Shown here piece after piece: positions 53,725 to 63,522 of a stretch of DNA of 64,000 bases. The notes under the pieces are model-generated. The model saw nothing but the letters and a program-made list of their open reading frames with translations, had not been told where the DNA came from and made no database searches. This stretch comes from Verrucomicrobiota bacterium (lineage in GTDB: Bacteria > Verrucomicrobiota > Verrucomicrobiia > Verrucomicrobiales > DEV007): assembly GCA_018970725.1 (NCBI GenBank), contig JAGWVU010000017.1:34649-98648 (forward strand), in the 5' to 3' direction. The number at the start of each line of letters is the position of its first letter. Position 1 is the first letter of the stretch. The position numbers and the translations under genes were made by a program.

Positions 53725-54975
53725 TTACACATGACCGAGCGATTCCACAATCCCCTGAGCGGAGGCCCTACGAGCGGGAATCACCGCGGCGGCCAAGGTC
53801 AGAACCATGAGGAAAATCGTCGTAAAGAAAATATACTCCGGAACCAGTCCGATTTCCAGTGGCACTTTCCGACCGATGGTGGGCGGGGTCCAATCCGGCG
53901 ATTGGATCTTGATGATCAGCCACACGATCACGCTGAGAACCAGCCCGGCCGCGGCCCCGCCGGCCCCGATGAGCGCCCCCTCGATCGCGAAGAGGCGGAT
54001 CACCCCGTGCCGCCGCAATCCGAGAGCTCGCAGTGTACCGATCTCCGTGGTGCGCTCGATGATCGCCATGGCCATCGTGTTCATCACGCTCATGCTCACG
54101 ATGACGATCAGGATCAGGAAAACGATGCCGAAGATCATGTTAAACATCGTTTTGGTCAGGAGATAAAACTCCGACTCCTCGTCCCAACGACGGACCTCGT
54201 AGCCTCCGCCCTCGGACGCCAGCAGGTCACGAAGGCTCTTTTCCACCGCGGGAATGTCCCGCCGATGTTTCAGGAGCACCGCGACCCGGCCCACCCCGTC
54301 CGTTTGCATGAGGTCCTGCGCCAATTTCAGCGGCAGGACGATCAGCTTCTCGTCCAGTTCCGAGCTGGGACTGGCGAAGGTGTTGCGAATCGTGGCATCC
54401 ACCACGTTGATTTGGCCGTCCACGGTGCGGCTCATCAGGGCCACGTCCGACCCGAGAGAGAGCCCGAGGATCCGTTCCACCCCGTTGGTCACTCCAATTT
54501 CATTCGGGTTGTCGTCGGAGAGCGCGGTTCCCTTGTCCAGAAACGAGGCCCCCCGGCCCAGGGTCGTCGATTCCCGGTAAAAAATATCGCGGTGGGAGGG
54601 TTGGAACGCCTTGGCAAAGAAGATGCCGGCCCGGTCGCCTGCATCCAGTTGCCCGCTCAGCTCCATCGTCCCGGCAATAAGGAGGATCCGCTTGTCCTTT
54701 TCCGGAAGCTGGCCGAGCCGTTGGTAAAGTTCCCCGGGGACCAGATATTTCCCGGGGTCGGTGGTGGCGTTTTCCTTGTAACCGGTCCGGTAGATCTGCA
54801 GGTGCCCGTTTCCTCCGGCGTAGATGAAGGCGTCCCGGAGGTTGTCAAACATGTAAGCCGTGAAGCCGCCGAAGATGTTCACCGCGGTGAACCCGAAGGC
54901 CGCCGCCAGGATGGTGACGGCGGAGCGGCGCTGGTTGCGCAAGAGGTTGCGGGCGGCGAAGACGAACCAGTTCAT
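53725..54975 (-). CDS. FtsX/MacB-type ABC transporter permease (LolC/E-like)
   Basis: 416 residues with the four-helix layout of the family: one N-terminal helix (about 20-40), a large periplasmic domain (45-270), and three C-terminal helices starting MIFGIVFLILIVIVSMSVMNT. The coupling loop ERTTEIGTLRALGLRRHGVIRLF is the FtsX signature. The ATG at 54975 overlaps the stop of the ATPase gene (ATGA). With the ATPase and LolA-like protein it forms a lipoprotein-export-like unit. Confidence 0.92.
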   Translation of the reverse strand: MNWFVFAARNLLRNQRRSAVTILAAAFGFTAVNIFGGFTAYMFDNLRDAFIYAGGNGHLQIYRTGYKENATTDPGKYLVPGELYQRLGQLPEKDKRILLIAGTMELSGQLDAGDRAGIFFAKAFQPSHRDIFYRESTTLGRGASFLDKGTALSDDNPNEIGVTNGVERILGLSLGSDVALMSRTVDGQINVVDATIRNTFASPSSELDEKLIVLPLKLAQDLMQTDGVGRVAVLLKHRRDIPAVEKSLRDLLASEGGGYEVRRWDEESEFYLLTKTMFNMIFGIVFLILIVIVSMSVMNTMAMAIIERTTEIGTLRALGLRRHGVIRLFAIEGALIGAGGAAAGLVLSVIVWLIIKIQSPDWTPPTIGRKVPLEIGLVPEYIFFTTIFLMVLTLAAAVIPARRASAQGIVESLGHV

Positions 54976-55664
54976 TTGGCAGTAATTTTCACGTCCTCCG
55001 TGATCAGCCCGTCCAGCAGATGGACCTTCCGGTCCACACTGGCCAAGAGCCGCTCGTCGTGCGTGGAAAACACGAACGACGTCCGGAATTCCCGGTTCAA
55101 GGTTCGCATCAAATCGATGATCTTCTGCGCGTTCTCGGAATCCAGATTGGCGGTGGGTTCGTCGGCCACGATCACGGCAGGCCGGTTGATCAACGCCCGC
55201 GCGATGGCCACCCGCTGGCGTTGCCCGCCGGATAACTTTTTCGGCCAATGACCAGCGTGATCCTCGAGTCCGACTTTCACCAGCATTTCCATGGCCAGCT
55301 TCCGGCTTTCCGCATCCGGGATACCTTGCATCTGCAAGGGAAGCTGCACGTTTTCCAAGGCGGACAACACCGGGACGAGGTTGAAATTTTGGAAGACAAA
55401 CCCGATCTTGCGGTTCCGTAGATCACTCCGCGCGTCGTCGGAGAGCGACAAGACATCGACTCCATCGAACTCAACCCAGCCCGAGGTGGGTTGGTCGATG
55501 ACCCCGATGAGGTGGCAGAGGGTTGACTTGCCCGACCCGGACGGTCCCCAGATGGCCACGAACTCCGCTTCGGAGATGGTGAGGTCCACCCCCTTCAGGG
55601 CTTCGATCAGCGTATCACCGAGGGGATACGTTTTGCTGGCGTTTCGGACGTGGACGAGAGACAA
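54972..55664 (-). CDS. ABC transporter ATP-binding protein (LolD/MacB type)
   Basis: 230 residues, the usual size. Walker A GPSGSGKS (about 40-47), Q-loop FVFQNFNLVP, signature [15 protein letters not shown], Walker B VIVADEPTANLD and switch histidine FSTHDERL are all intact. It powers the FtsX-type permease encoded next to it, moving lipids or lipoproteins from the outer face of the inner membrane. Confidence 0.95.
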   Translation of the reverse strand: MSLVHVRNASKTYPLGDTLIEALKGVDLTISEAEFVAIWGPSGSGKSTLCHLIGVIDQPTSGWVEFDGVDVLSLSDDARSDLRNRKIGFVFQNFNLVPVLSALENVQLPLQMQGIPDAESRKLAMEMLVKVGLEDHAGHWPKKLSGGQRQRVAIARALINRPAVIVADEPTANLDSENAQKIIDLMRTLNREFRTSFVFSTHDERLLASVDRKVHLLDGLITEDVKITAK

Positions 55665-55765
55665 AGCGAAGGGACAACGGTTGGGCTGCCCATGCTACCC
55701 GGACACAGCCTCCGGGCAAGCAGATTGTCTGGGATTGCAACGCCGGGGCGGCGCGGCGCACCGGC

Positions 55766-56023
55766 TCAAGCGCTGAGCAGTTCCGAATCGACCGGATCCG
55801 GCGTATGATCGACCTTGACGGTGAGGCGGCGGGACCCGGGGGATGCTTCGCGGAAGGCTTCGTCCCGATTCACTTCAAAGGCGATTGCGATCGAATCGCT
55901 GAGGTTGGCAATGGCTTCCGATTCGCTCTCGGCCTCGGCGACAATCCCGGGGATCTCCGCGCAACTGGCCACAAAGGCCCCATCCGCTGAGCGGGACACA
56001 ACTGCAGTGAACTCTCCATGCAT
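55766..56023 (-). CDS. HicB-like protein without HicA partner
   Basis: 85 residues starting MHGEFTAVVSRSADGAFVASCAEIPGI, the HicB partial RNase H fold, with ESEAIANLSDSIAIAF in the first helix. HicB antitoxins neutralise the HicA RNase, but neither flank (101 and 114 bases) can hold a HicA gene. It also lacks a C-terminal DNA-binding domain. I infer an orphan antitoxin-like protein, the kind often left in bacterial chromosomes. Confidence 0.82.
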   Translation of the reverse strand: MHGEFTAVVSRSADGAFVASCAEIPGIVAEAESESEAIANLSDSIAIAFEVNRDEAFREASPGSRRLTVKVDHTPDPVDSELLSA

Positions 56024-56137
56024 GGTTCCATCGTAACGAAAACGACACGGTGTGCAAGGGGCGAAACGCTGAAAATTGAGGTCTGTTAGTATTCTGGGGA
56101 CAACATGTGAATAACTCCGCGCCAGCCCCGGGATCGC

Positions 56138-57583
<1,446 letters not shown>

Positions 57584-57592
57584 CGCGGGGGC

Positions 57593-60553
57593 TCAGTCGA
57601 GGTAAACGAATTCGTTCAGGTTCAAGGCCAGCAGGGCCAATTTGTCCAAGGCTTGTCTCTCGTCCAGACCGCCCTCGCTCTGGAGCCGGCCCATCAGGGC
57701 GGTGGCAATCCGCTCGTCCTCGGGCCCGGGTTCCCGTTGCGTGACCAGGCGGAGAACCGCCCGTACCCGGCCGGAGGTGTCCGCCTGCTCCCGCCACAGG
57801 CGCTCCGCCAGCAGCGCTGCCTGCTCGTTGGTGAAGCCGGAGTTCAACATCGCCAGCGCCTGCGTCGGCACCGTTGTGGCAAACCGCACCGCACACGGGC
57901 TGTCGGTATCGGCTTGGTCGAAATCCGCGAGGAACGGATGACGGAGGCTGCGCTTCACGTGAATGTAGAGAGAACGCCTCACGTGGTCGCCCGGATCCGG
58001 CGAGACCGGCCAGACGGCGGTCGGACGGGAGGCGGTGGCCATGACTTCCGGCGGCAGGGGAGGGAAAACCCATGGCCCGCCCCGCTTTCCCGCGTTCAAT
58101 TTTCCGGTCACCGTGAGGATGGAGTCGCGGATTTCCTCCGCGGTGAGCCTCCGCATGTTGTAACGCCAGAACAGCTCGTTGGCCGGGTCCCGGGCCAGGC
58201 CCGGGGCGGTTCCCGCGCTGGACATCCGGGCCGCCGCGCTGGTCAGGAGGAGACGATGCATCGCCTTCATGCTCCACCCGCCGGCCACAAAACGGCTCGC
58301 CAGATAGTCCAGCAGTTCCGGGTGGGTCGGAGCCTCGCCCAGTTTGCCGAAGTCGTTGCTGCTGGGAACAATGCCGCGCCCGAAGTGATGTTGCCAGATC
58401 CGGTTCACCATGACCCGCGCGGTCAACGGGTTCCGTGGGTCCGCGATCCATTGGGCCAGCGCGAGCCGCCGGCCGGAGGAAACCACGCCTTCCCGCGCCA
58501 CTTTTTCGAAGGTGGCGGCGACCGGTTTGGAATCCCCGCCCGAGGCCAGGACCGCCGGGAAAGCCGGGACCACCGGATCCCCCGGGGCGTGGGCCGAGCC
58601 GCGCAGGTGCAGATGGAGTGGCGGCACTTCCCCCGCGGTCTCGTTGACCGCATTGAGCGGGAGGCCCGCGACTTCTTTTTGGATCGACTCCACCGCGGTC
58701 ATGAGGTCGCGCCGCTGTTTCACGATATCCCTCCCGAAATGCGCCCGGGCCGTTTTCCGGAACTCCTCGCCACCGCGCTTCACCGCTTCCGCCAACGAGG
58801 CGAAACCACCGTCGCCGGACCGGAGCGAGACATCGACGGCTTGCCCGCCCCCGCGTTGCAAACAATGGACCGCCAGCGTATTCCGCCCGGTCTGCATCGC
58901 GCCCAAGGCCGTTTCTCCCAGCGGCACGGTGAGGTAACCCGTGACGAAGCCCTTGGCCTCGTAAATCGAGGTCCCGTTGAGGTAGACCTCCACGTCCTCG
59001 TCGTGATACAGCCGGAGGCTTAGGTCGGTTGGCAGGGTGTCGGTTCCGAATGAAGTGACCATCCAGATCTCCGGGGACCTCCATTCCGTGTGCACGACGG
59101 CTCCGGGCGTTCCCGGCATGCCGAATCCTCCGCGCCCCTTGCGCCAACCGGAGGGACGGAAGCCCGTTTCCCGCCAATCCGGCGCCGGCCTCTCCAAGGT
59201 GTAGCTCCACTCGGCCCCGGCTCCTTGCGCGTCATCCACCCAGACCACGGATTTTTCGGTTTTTTCCGTCAACCGACCCGTCTCCCGCAACCACTTTTCC
59301 AGTTCGGCGTCGATCTCCGCCAAGGTGGCGCGGGCCCCGGCTTGCCGCTTCGCCTGATCGGCCGCGAAGCCGGCCTTCTCCGCGGCACTCGCCCAGGGGA
59401 CGATGCTCCCTTCCGTGCGATACGGGGTCACCCCGTGGAAAAAGGCCATGAAGGAATAGTAGTCCCGCTGGGAGAACGGGTCCGCCTTGTGGTCGTGACA
59501 ACGGGCGCAACCGAGCGTCGTCCCCAAAAAGGTTTCCGCCGTGACCTGGACGTTGTCCGCGAGCACGTCGTAACGATGCTGCAAACCGTCCGCCGGTTCG
59601 TCGTCCCATTGCATCAACCGGTGGAACCCGGTGGCAGTGAGCGACGCCCGGGTCGGTTCCGGCACTTCGTCCCCGGCCAGTTGTTCCACGATGAAGCGGT
59701 CGTAGGGCAGGTCCGCGTTGAAGGCATCGACCACGTAATCCCGGTAGCGCCAGATGTGGGGCTTCGGATTGTCCCGCTCGAAACCGTTGGTCTCCGCGTA
59801 GCGCACCAGATCCAACCAGTGCCGCGCCCAGTGTTCCCCGTAGGCCGGACTCTCCAGCAGAGCCTCGACCTCCGAGGCTACCGCCCGGTCCAATCCCTCG
59901 CGGCCCGCCCGCTCCACAAAGGCGTTCACCTGCTCCAGAGCCGGTGGCAGACCCGTCAGGTTGTAATGAAGCCGCCGCACCAGGGGCTCCGGCGCGGCCG
60001 GTCCGTTCCGCTGCAACCCGGCGGCCCCCAGTTTTGCATCCAAAAACGCATCGATCGGATGCGCTTGCCCAGGTCCTGGCACCGGAGGTTCCACCAACGG
60101 GCGGTAGGCCCAGTGCGCCCTTTGTTCCGGGCTGATGACAAAGCCGCCGTGCTCCTTGCCCAGAATCTCCAGCGCGGGATCGTAAGGGGCGCCCATCAAG
60201 ACCCACTCCCGCAAGACCGCGATTTCGCCGTCCGGCAGTTTCGCCTTGGGCGGCATCTGATGGTCGTCGTCCTCATAGGAAATCATTTTGAGCAGGAGGG
60301 AATTCTCCGGCACCGCCTCGTCCAGCGCGCTCCCGAGGTCGCCTCCCTTCCGCAAGCCCGCTCCCGAGGTCAACCGCAGGCCGCCCCGCAGTTTGTCCTT
60401 GGCCCCGTGGCATTCAAGACAATGCGCATCGAGGATCGGGTGAACCTTCGTCGCGAAAAAACGGGGACCATCCACCGGCGCGGACCCAGCCCGGGCAAGG
60501 GCGAGGAACAGGAAGAAAACGGGGAGTGAACCGCGGGGATGAAAACCGGTCAT
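57593..60553 (-). CDS. PSD1 and planctomycete cytochrome c domain protein (DUF1549/DUF1553)
   Basis: 986 residues, secreted (signal about 1-24). Heme motif CLECH (45-49) lies in the planctomycete cytochrome domain. DUF1549 follows, with HWLDLVRYAETNGFERD and a second CxxCH in LGCARCHDHKADPFSQRDYY. A beta-sandwich insertion covers about 455-590 (LRLYHDEDVEVYLNGTSIYEA...NTLAVHCLQ), a carbohydrate-binding-like module. DUF1553 is at the end (RVMVNRIWQHHFGRGIV, FATTVPTQALAMLNSGF). It is paired with DUF1501 and lies downstream of an AraC-PAS regulator. Confidence 0.93.
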   Translation of the reverse strand: MTGFHPRGSLPVFFLFLALARAGSAPVDGPRFFATKVHPILDAHCLECHGAKDKLRGGLRLTSGAGLRKGGDLGSALDEAVPENSLLLKMISYEDDDHQMPPKAKLPDGEIAVLREWVLMGAPYDPALEILGKEHGGFVISPEQRAHWAYRPLVEPPVPGPGQAHPIDAFLDAKLGAAGLQRNGPAAPEPLVRRLHYNLTGLPPALEQVNAFVERAGREGLDRAVASEVEALLESPAYGEHWARHWLDLVRYAETNGFERDNPKPHIWRYRDYVVDAFNADLPYDRFIVEQLAGDEVPEPTRASLTATGFHRLMQWDDEPADGLQHRYDVLADNVQVTAETFLGTTLGCARCHDHKADPFSQRDYYSFMAFFHGVTPYRTEGSIVPWASAAEKAGFAADQAKRQAGARATLAEIDAELEKWLRETGRLTEKTEKSVVWVDDAQGAGAEWSYTLERPAPDWRETGFRPSGWRKGRGGFGMPGTPGAVVHTEWRSPEIWMVTSFGTDTLPTDLSLRLYHDEDVEVYLNGTSIYEAKGFVTGYLTVPLGETALGAMQTGRNTLAVHCLQRGGGQAVDVSLRSGDGGFASLAEAVKRGGEEFRKTARAHFGRDIVKQRRDLMTAVESIQKEVAGLPLNAVNETAGEVPPLHLHLRGSAHAPGDPVVPAFPAVLASGGDSKPVAATFEKVAREGVVSSGRRLALAQWIADPRNPLTARVMVNRIWQHHFGRGIVPSSNDFGKLGEAPTHPELLDYLASRFVAGGWSMKAMHRLLLTSAAARMSSAGTAPGLARDPANELFWRYNMRRLTAEEIRDSILTVTGKLNAGKRGGPWVFPPLPPEVMATASRPTAVWPVSPDPGDHVRRSLYIHVKRSLRHPFLADFDQADTDSPCAVRFATTVPTQALAMLNSGFTNEQAALLAERLWREQADTSGRVRAVLRLVTQREPGPEDERIATALMGRLQSEGGLDERQALDKLALLALNLNEFVYLD

Positions 60554-60651
60554 GGGTGGGGTTTGACTCGTTGCGAGAGCCCATCATACCAGAAGACTTG
60601 GCCGCCGTCTTGTCCGCAAAGGTCCGGTTTTTGATGAAATGCGACATCTTC

Positions 60652-61416
60652 TCAGCGGAAGCGCTTGCGGTATTCCAGCGGCGTCGAGCCCATCTGCTTG
60701 CGGAAAAGGCGGGAGAAGGCGCTCTGGTCGCAAAACCCGCATTCCAAGGCCAGATCTCCCAGGCTCAGATTGGATTCCCGCAACAACTCGCAGGCCCGGA
60801 AAATGCGCATCCGGATGAGGAAGACCTGTGGCGTCGTCTTCAGATGCTTGCGGAAGCGGCGCTCGAACTGGCGCACCGAAAGCCCCGCGGTCGCCGCCAG
60901 GCCGGTGACCGTGAGATTCTCCGCAAAACGCTCCTGCATCTCCCCGAGTACCCGGTCGATGGCCCGGTCATCGGGAAGAATCGCCCGTTGGTTCGAATGC
61001 GGCCGGATGATGCCCATCACGCCCACCACCCGGTCCTCCCGGTCTCTCAGGGGAAGTTTCGTCGTGGAAAACCATCCGGGGACGCCTTGACGGTTCACGA
61101 AGACTTCCACCAGATCCACCAGCGGTTCCCCCGTCTCCATCACCAGGAGGTCATCCTTGCGGAACTTCTCCGCCAGACTGCGCGGCAGCAACTGGAAGTC
61201 GGTCACCCCCAAAAAGTCCGCTTCTTCCCGGTAACCGTAGTGGTCCAGCAGCGCCCGGTTTGCCGCCAGAAGATGACCGTCCCGGTCCTTGACGAAAAAA
61301 AGCACGTCCGGAAGGTGGTCGAACAAGCCGAATACTTGACCGTCCGCCCGGAGCGATTCCATCAACTCCGCACGCCGTCCCACGCCGTCACGCTCCCGCA
61401 TTCCTGCCGCTTCCAT
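60652..61416 (-). CDS. AraC-family transcriptional regulator with PAS domain
   Basis: 254 residues. A PAS domain occupies about 28-140 (DHLPDVLFFVKDRDGHLLAANRAL...). The two AraC helix-turn-helix units are at about 155-254: LAATAGLSVRQFERRFRKHL and then LGDLALECGFCDQSAFSRLFRKQMGSTPLEYR. The PAS domain suggests sensing of a small ligand or redox state instead of direct sugar binding. It lies 98 bases upstream of the PSD1 gene on the same strand and is divergent from the aldo/keto reductase across 101 bases, so both are candidate targets. Confidence 0.92.
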   Translation of the reverse strand: MEAAGMRERDGVGRRAELMESLRADGQVFGLFDHLPDVLFFVKDRDGHLLAANRALLDHYGYREEADFLGVTDFQLLPRSLAEKFRKDDLLVMETGEPLVDLVEVFVNRQGVPGWFSTTKLPLRDREDRVVGVMGIIRPHSNQRAILPDDRAIDRVLGEMQERFAENLTVTGLAATAGLSVRQFERRFRKHLKTTPQVFLIRMRIFRACELLRESNLSLGDLALECGFCDQSAFSRLFRKQMGSTPLEYRKRFR

Positions 61417-61517
61417 GTTTTCCCGTTCCCCCGGACCGATTCCTCAAGCAACACCCGATCGGCTCCCGAAGCAAAAAGCAGCTTTCCCGGTGCAAGTTTT
61501 CAGGCTCTTTGTCCCCC

Positions 61518-62558
61518 ATGAACATGCGACGTCTCGGCGGCAGCGGCCTGGTGGTTTCGGAAATCGGGCTCGGCACGATGACCTTCGGTGAGCAGACCGA
61601 TGAGGCCACGGCTTTCCAAATCATGGACCGATCCTTCGAACGGGGGGTCAATTTTCTCGATACCGCCGAACTCTACCCCGTTCCGCCCAGCGCGCCCAAG
61701 GCCGGCATCACCGAGGAAATCGTCGGGCGTTGGATGAAAACCAAGCCCCGGCACCAGGTTCTCGTGGCCAGCAAAATCGCCGGGCCCGGACACGGTTGGT
61801 TCACTCCGCCCGTCCGCGACGGCGTCACCCACATCGACCGGCACCAGATCCGGCTCGCGGTCGAGGGCAGCCTGCGCCGCCTGCAGACCGATTATCTCGA
61901 TCTTTACCAAGTCCATTGGCCCGACCATGGCGCCCGGCACGCCGATATCCTCGGCGCGCTCACCGAACTCGTGCAGGAGGGCAAGGTCCGCGTCATCGGC
62001 ACCAGCAACGACACCTGTTGGGGCCTCATGAAATCCCTCTGGGAAGCGGAACGGCACGGCACCGCGCGTTACGATACGGTCCAAAACAACTTCTCCCTCA
62101 TCAACCGGCGCTGTGAGAGCGAACTGGCCCAGGTATGCCGCCGGGAAAATGTCAGCCTCCTCCCGTATTCACCGCTCGGAGGCGGTGTCCTGACTGGCAA
62201 ATACGAGGGCGGGGCCTTGCCGGAAGGAGCCCGCTTCAGCGAGTATTTCAAAACCGGGGGCGAACGCCAGAAACGCATGGCCGCCCGTTTCGTCAACGCC
62301 CGCACCCTCGAAACCACCCGGCGCCTCGCCACCATCGCCGCCGATCTCGGAATCTCCGTGACCACCCTCGCCGTCGCCTGGAGCAAACAACACGACTTCG
62401 TCGCTTCCACTCTCATCGGGGTCAGTCATCTCGACCAACTCGACGCCTGCCTCGATGCCGCGGATATCGTTCTCGACCCGTCCACGATCGAACGGATCGA
62501 CCGGATCGACGCCGAGATTCCCAATCCGATGACCGAGGACGGGTTGCGCCGTCTCTGA
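61518..62558 (+). CDS. Aldo/keto reductase (Tas-like)
   Basis: 346 residues from ATG 61518. The TIM-barrel catalytic tetrad is visible: Asp48 and Tyr53 in FLDTAELYP, Lys86 in VLVASKI and His133 in YQVHWPD. The cofactor region GTSNDTCWGLMKS and ISVTTLAVAWSKQH are as in the Tas/YghZ subgroup. It would reduce aldehydes or ketones with NADPH in the cytoplasm; the substrate is unknown. It is divergent from the AraC-PAS regulator, which may control it. Confidence 0.93.
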   Translation: MNMRRLGGSGLVVSEIGLGTMTFGEQTDEATAFQIMDRSFERGVNFLDTAELYPVPPSAPKAGITEEIVGRWMKTKPRHQVLVASKIAGPGHGWFTPPVRDGVTHIDRHQIRLAVEGSLRRLQTDYLDLYQVHWPDHGARHADILGALTELVQEGKVRVIGTSNDTCWGLMKSLWEAERHGTARYDTVQNNFSLINRRCESELAQVCRRENVSLLPYSPLGGGVLTGKYEGGALPEGARFSEYFKTGGERQKRMAARFVNARTLETTRRLATIAADLGISVTTLAVAWSKQHDFVASTLIGVSHLDQLDACLDAADIVLDPSTIERIDRIDAEIPNPMTEDGLRRL

Positions 62559-62852
62559 AGCGTTGTCGCGCTTTTCGCGCCTTGTCGCGTCACATTCGTC
62601 CCGCAAGGGACAACAACCAGTGATCCCCGCGCGGCACTCGGGTGCGGGATCCGCCTCCGGTCTGGCCGGGGCGGCCCGGCTTCACCTCCCCAACGGCTCG
62701 CCAACCCCTCGCGCCGGAGCCCGGTCGTCCCGCGCCAAGCCCGCGGAATCTCCATCCTCATGGAAAAAGAGTTGCAGCCCCGCCACATGCGGCTTTATTG
62801 CAACCTCTCGCCGGTTTTGCAAAGAACCGACGCCCCCAAAGCAAGCGAGAAC
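62559..62852. other. Intergenic region before tRNA-Tyr
   Basis: No gene is seen. Just behind the reductase stop, TTGTCGCG occurs twice (62563-62570 and 62582-62589), and GTCCC-GCAA-GGGAC (62598-62611) forms a short hairpin with a GNRA loop, possibly the reductase transcript end. TTGCAA occurs twice near the tRNA (62798-62803 and 62817-62822). No convincing tRNA promoter was found. Confidence 0.4.
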
Positions 62853-62934
62853 GGGTAGGTTCCAGAGCGGTCAAATGGGGCAGACTGTAAATCTGTTGGC
62901 TTAGCCTTCGCTGGTTCGAATCCAGCCCTGCCCA
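62853..62934 (+). tRNA. tRNA-Tyr (GTA anticodon)
   Basis: An 82-nt class II tRNA. The acceptor stem is GGGTAGG/CCTGCCC with one G-U pair, and the anticodon loop CTGTAAA carries GTA at 62887-62889 on the stem CAGA/TCTG. A long variable arm (about 62896-62909, TTGGCTTAGCCTTC) follows, then the T arm GCTGG-TTCGAAT-CCAGC and discriminator A at 62934. CCA is not encoded. Confidence 0.95.
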
Positions 62935-63522
62935 TCCCCCTCCGGTTTAAGGACTGGGCGCCGAAGGGGAGGTGTTCCCAAATCACTCGAACCCACACCC
63001 CGACTCTTCATTTCTTTTCCGAAATGAAGCCCTCCGCGGCCTTGTGCAATATTTCAACAGGGGGTTAGGGGGCTCGTTGCCATCCGGACCGCAACGTATC
63101 GCGACGAGGTCATAAACGAGCTCTCCGGGCCGGTCGCCGTCGCTGACCGATGCAAGGCTATTCGCCCAATAGGAGCGGCAGCGCTTGCGGAGCAGAAGTC
63201 CCCTCACGATCCGATTCCAACCGGCGAGCGGGGCCCCGTCTCTCTGCCAGTATCTTTGTCGTCGGCATGATGGGCGGTGACCATGGCCATAAAAACTCTG
63301 CCCTCGGACTCACGGGGAGGCGTGCCGGAGATGCGGCCTGTGCCAAGGTTGAGCGCCATGATGCAGGTGGTTGGGGAGAGAACTGGAACGGGCATGCCTC
63401 GGGAGGGAGGCGTGTCAACGGGCTGTGAATCGGAATCACGGCACGGGCATGGGCATCGGCTGGATTCGCAAATTCGCGCCGCAGGATTGCAATTGCGAAC
63501 ACATGTGTTCTAAAAATCATGC
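62935..63522. other. Gene-poor stretch between tRNA-Tyr and the IS91-type transposase
   Basis: 588 bases with no convincing gene. A minus-strand frame (62983-63207) is open for 74 codons, but its composition is not clearly protein-like and no motif is seen. Short palindromes cluster at the right end (GCAATTGC at 63489-63496, then a 14-bp palindrome at 63497-63510). The stretch may contain the left end of the IS91-like element and degraded older sequence. Confidence 0.4.
63497..63510. promoter_or_regulatory. 14-bp perfect palindrome upstream of the transposase
   Basis: GAACACATGTGTTC is a perfect palindrome 12 bases before the transposase ATG, followed by TAAAAAT. It is adjacent to GCAATTGC, and the start codon itself lies in CATGCATG (63518-63525). 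It could be an operator controlling the transposase or part of an IS91-type terminal structure. Confidence 0.45.

Noticed and set aside
53218..55251. 677-codon plus-strand frame opposite the ABC/LolA-like genes
   Set aside because: The minus strand carries three genes with complete family motifs over the same bases.
62983..63207. 74-codon minus-strand frame near tRNA-Tyr
   Set aside because: No start context, no motif and an unlikely composition; mentioned only in the intergenic entry.
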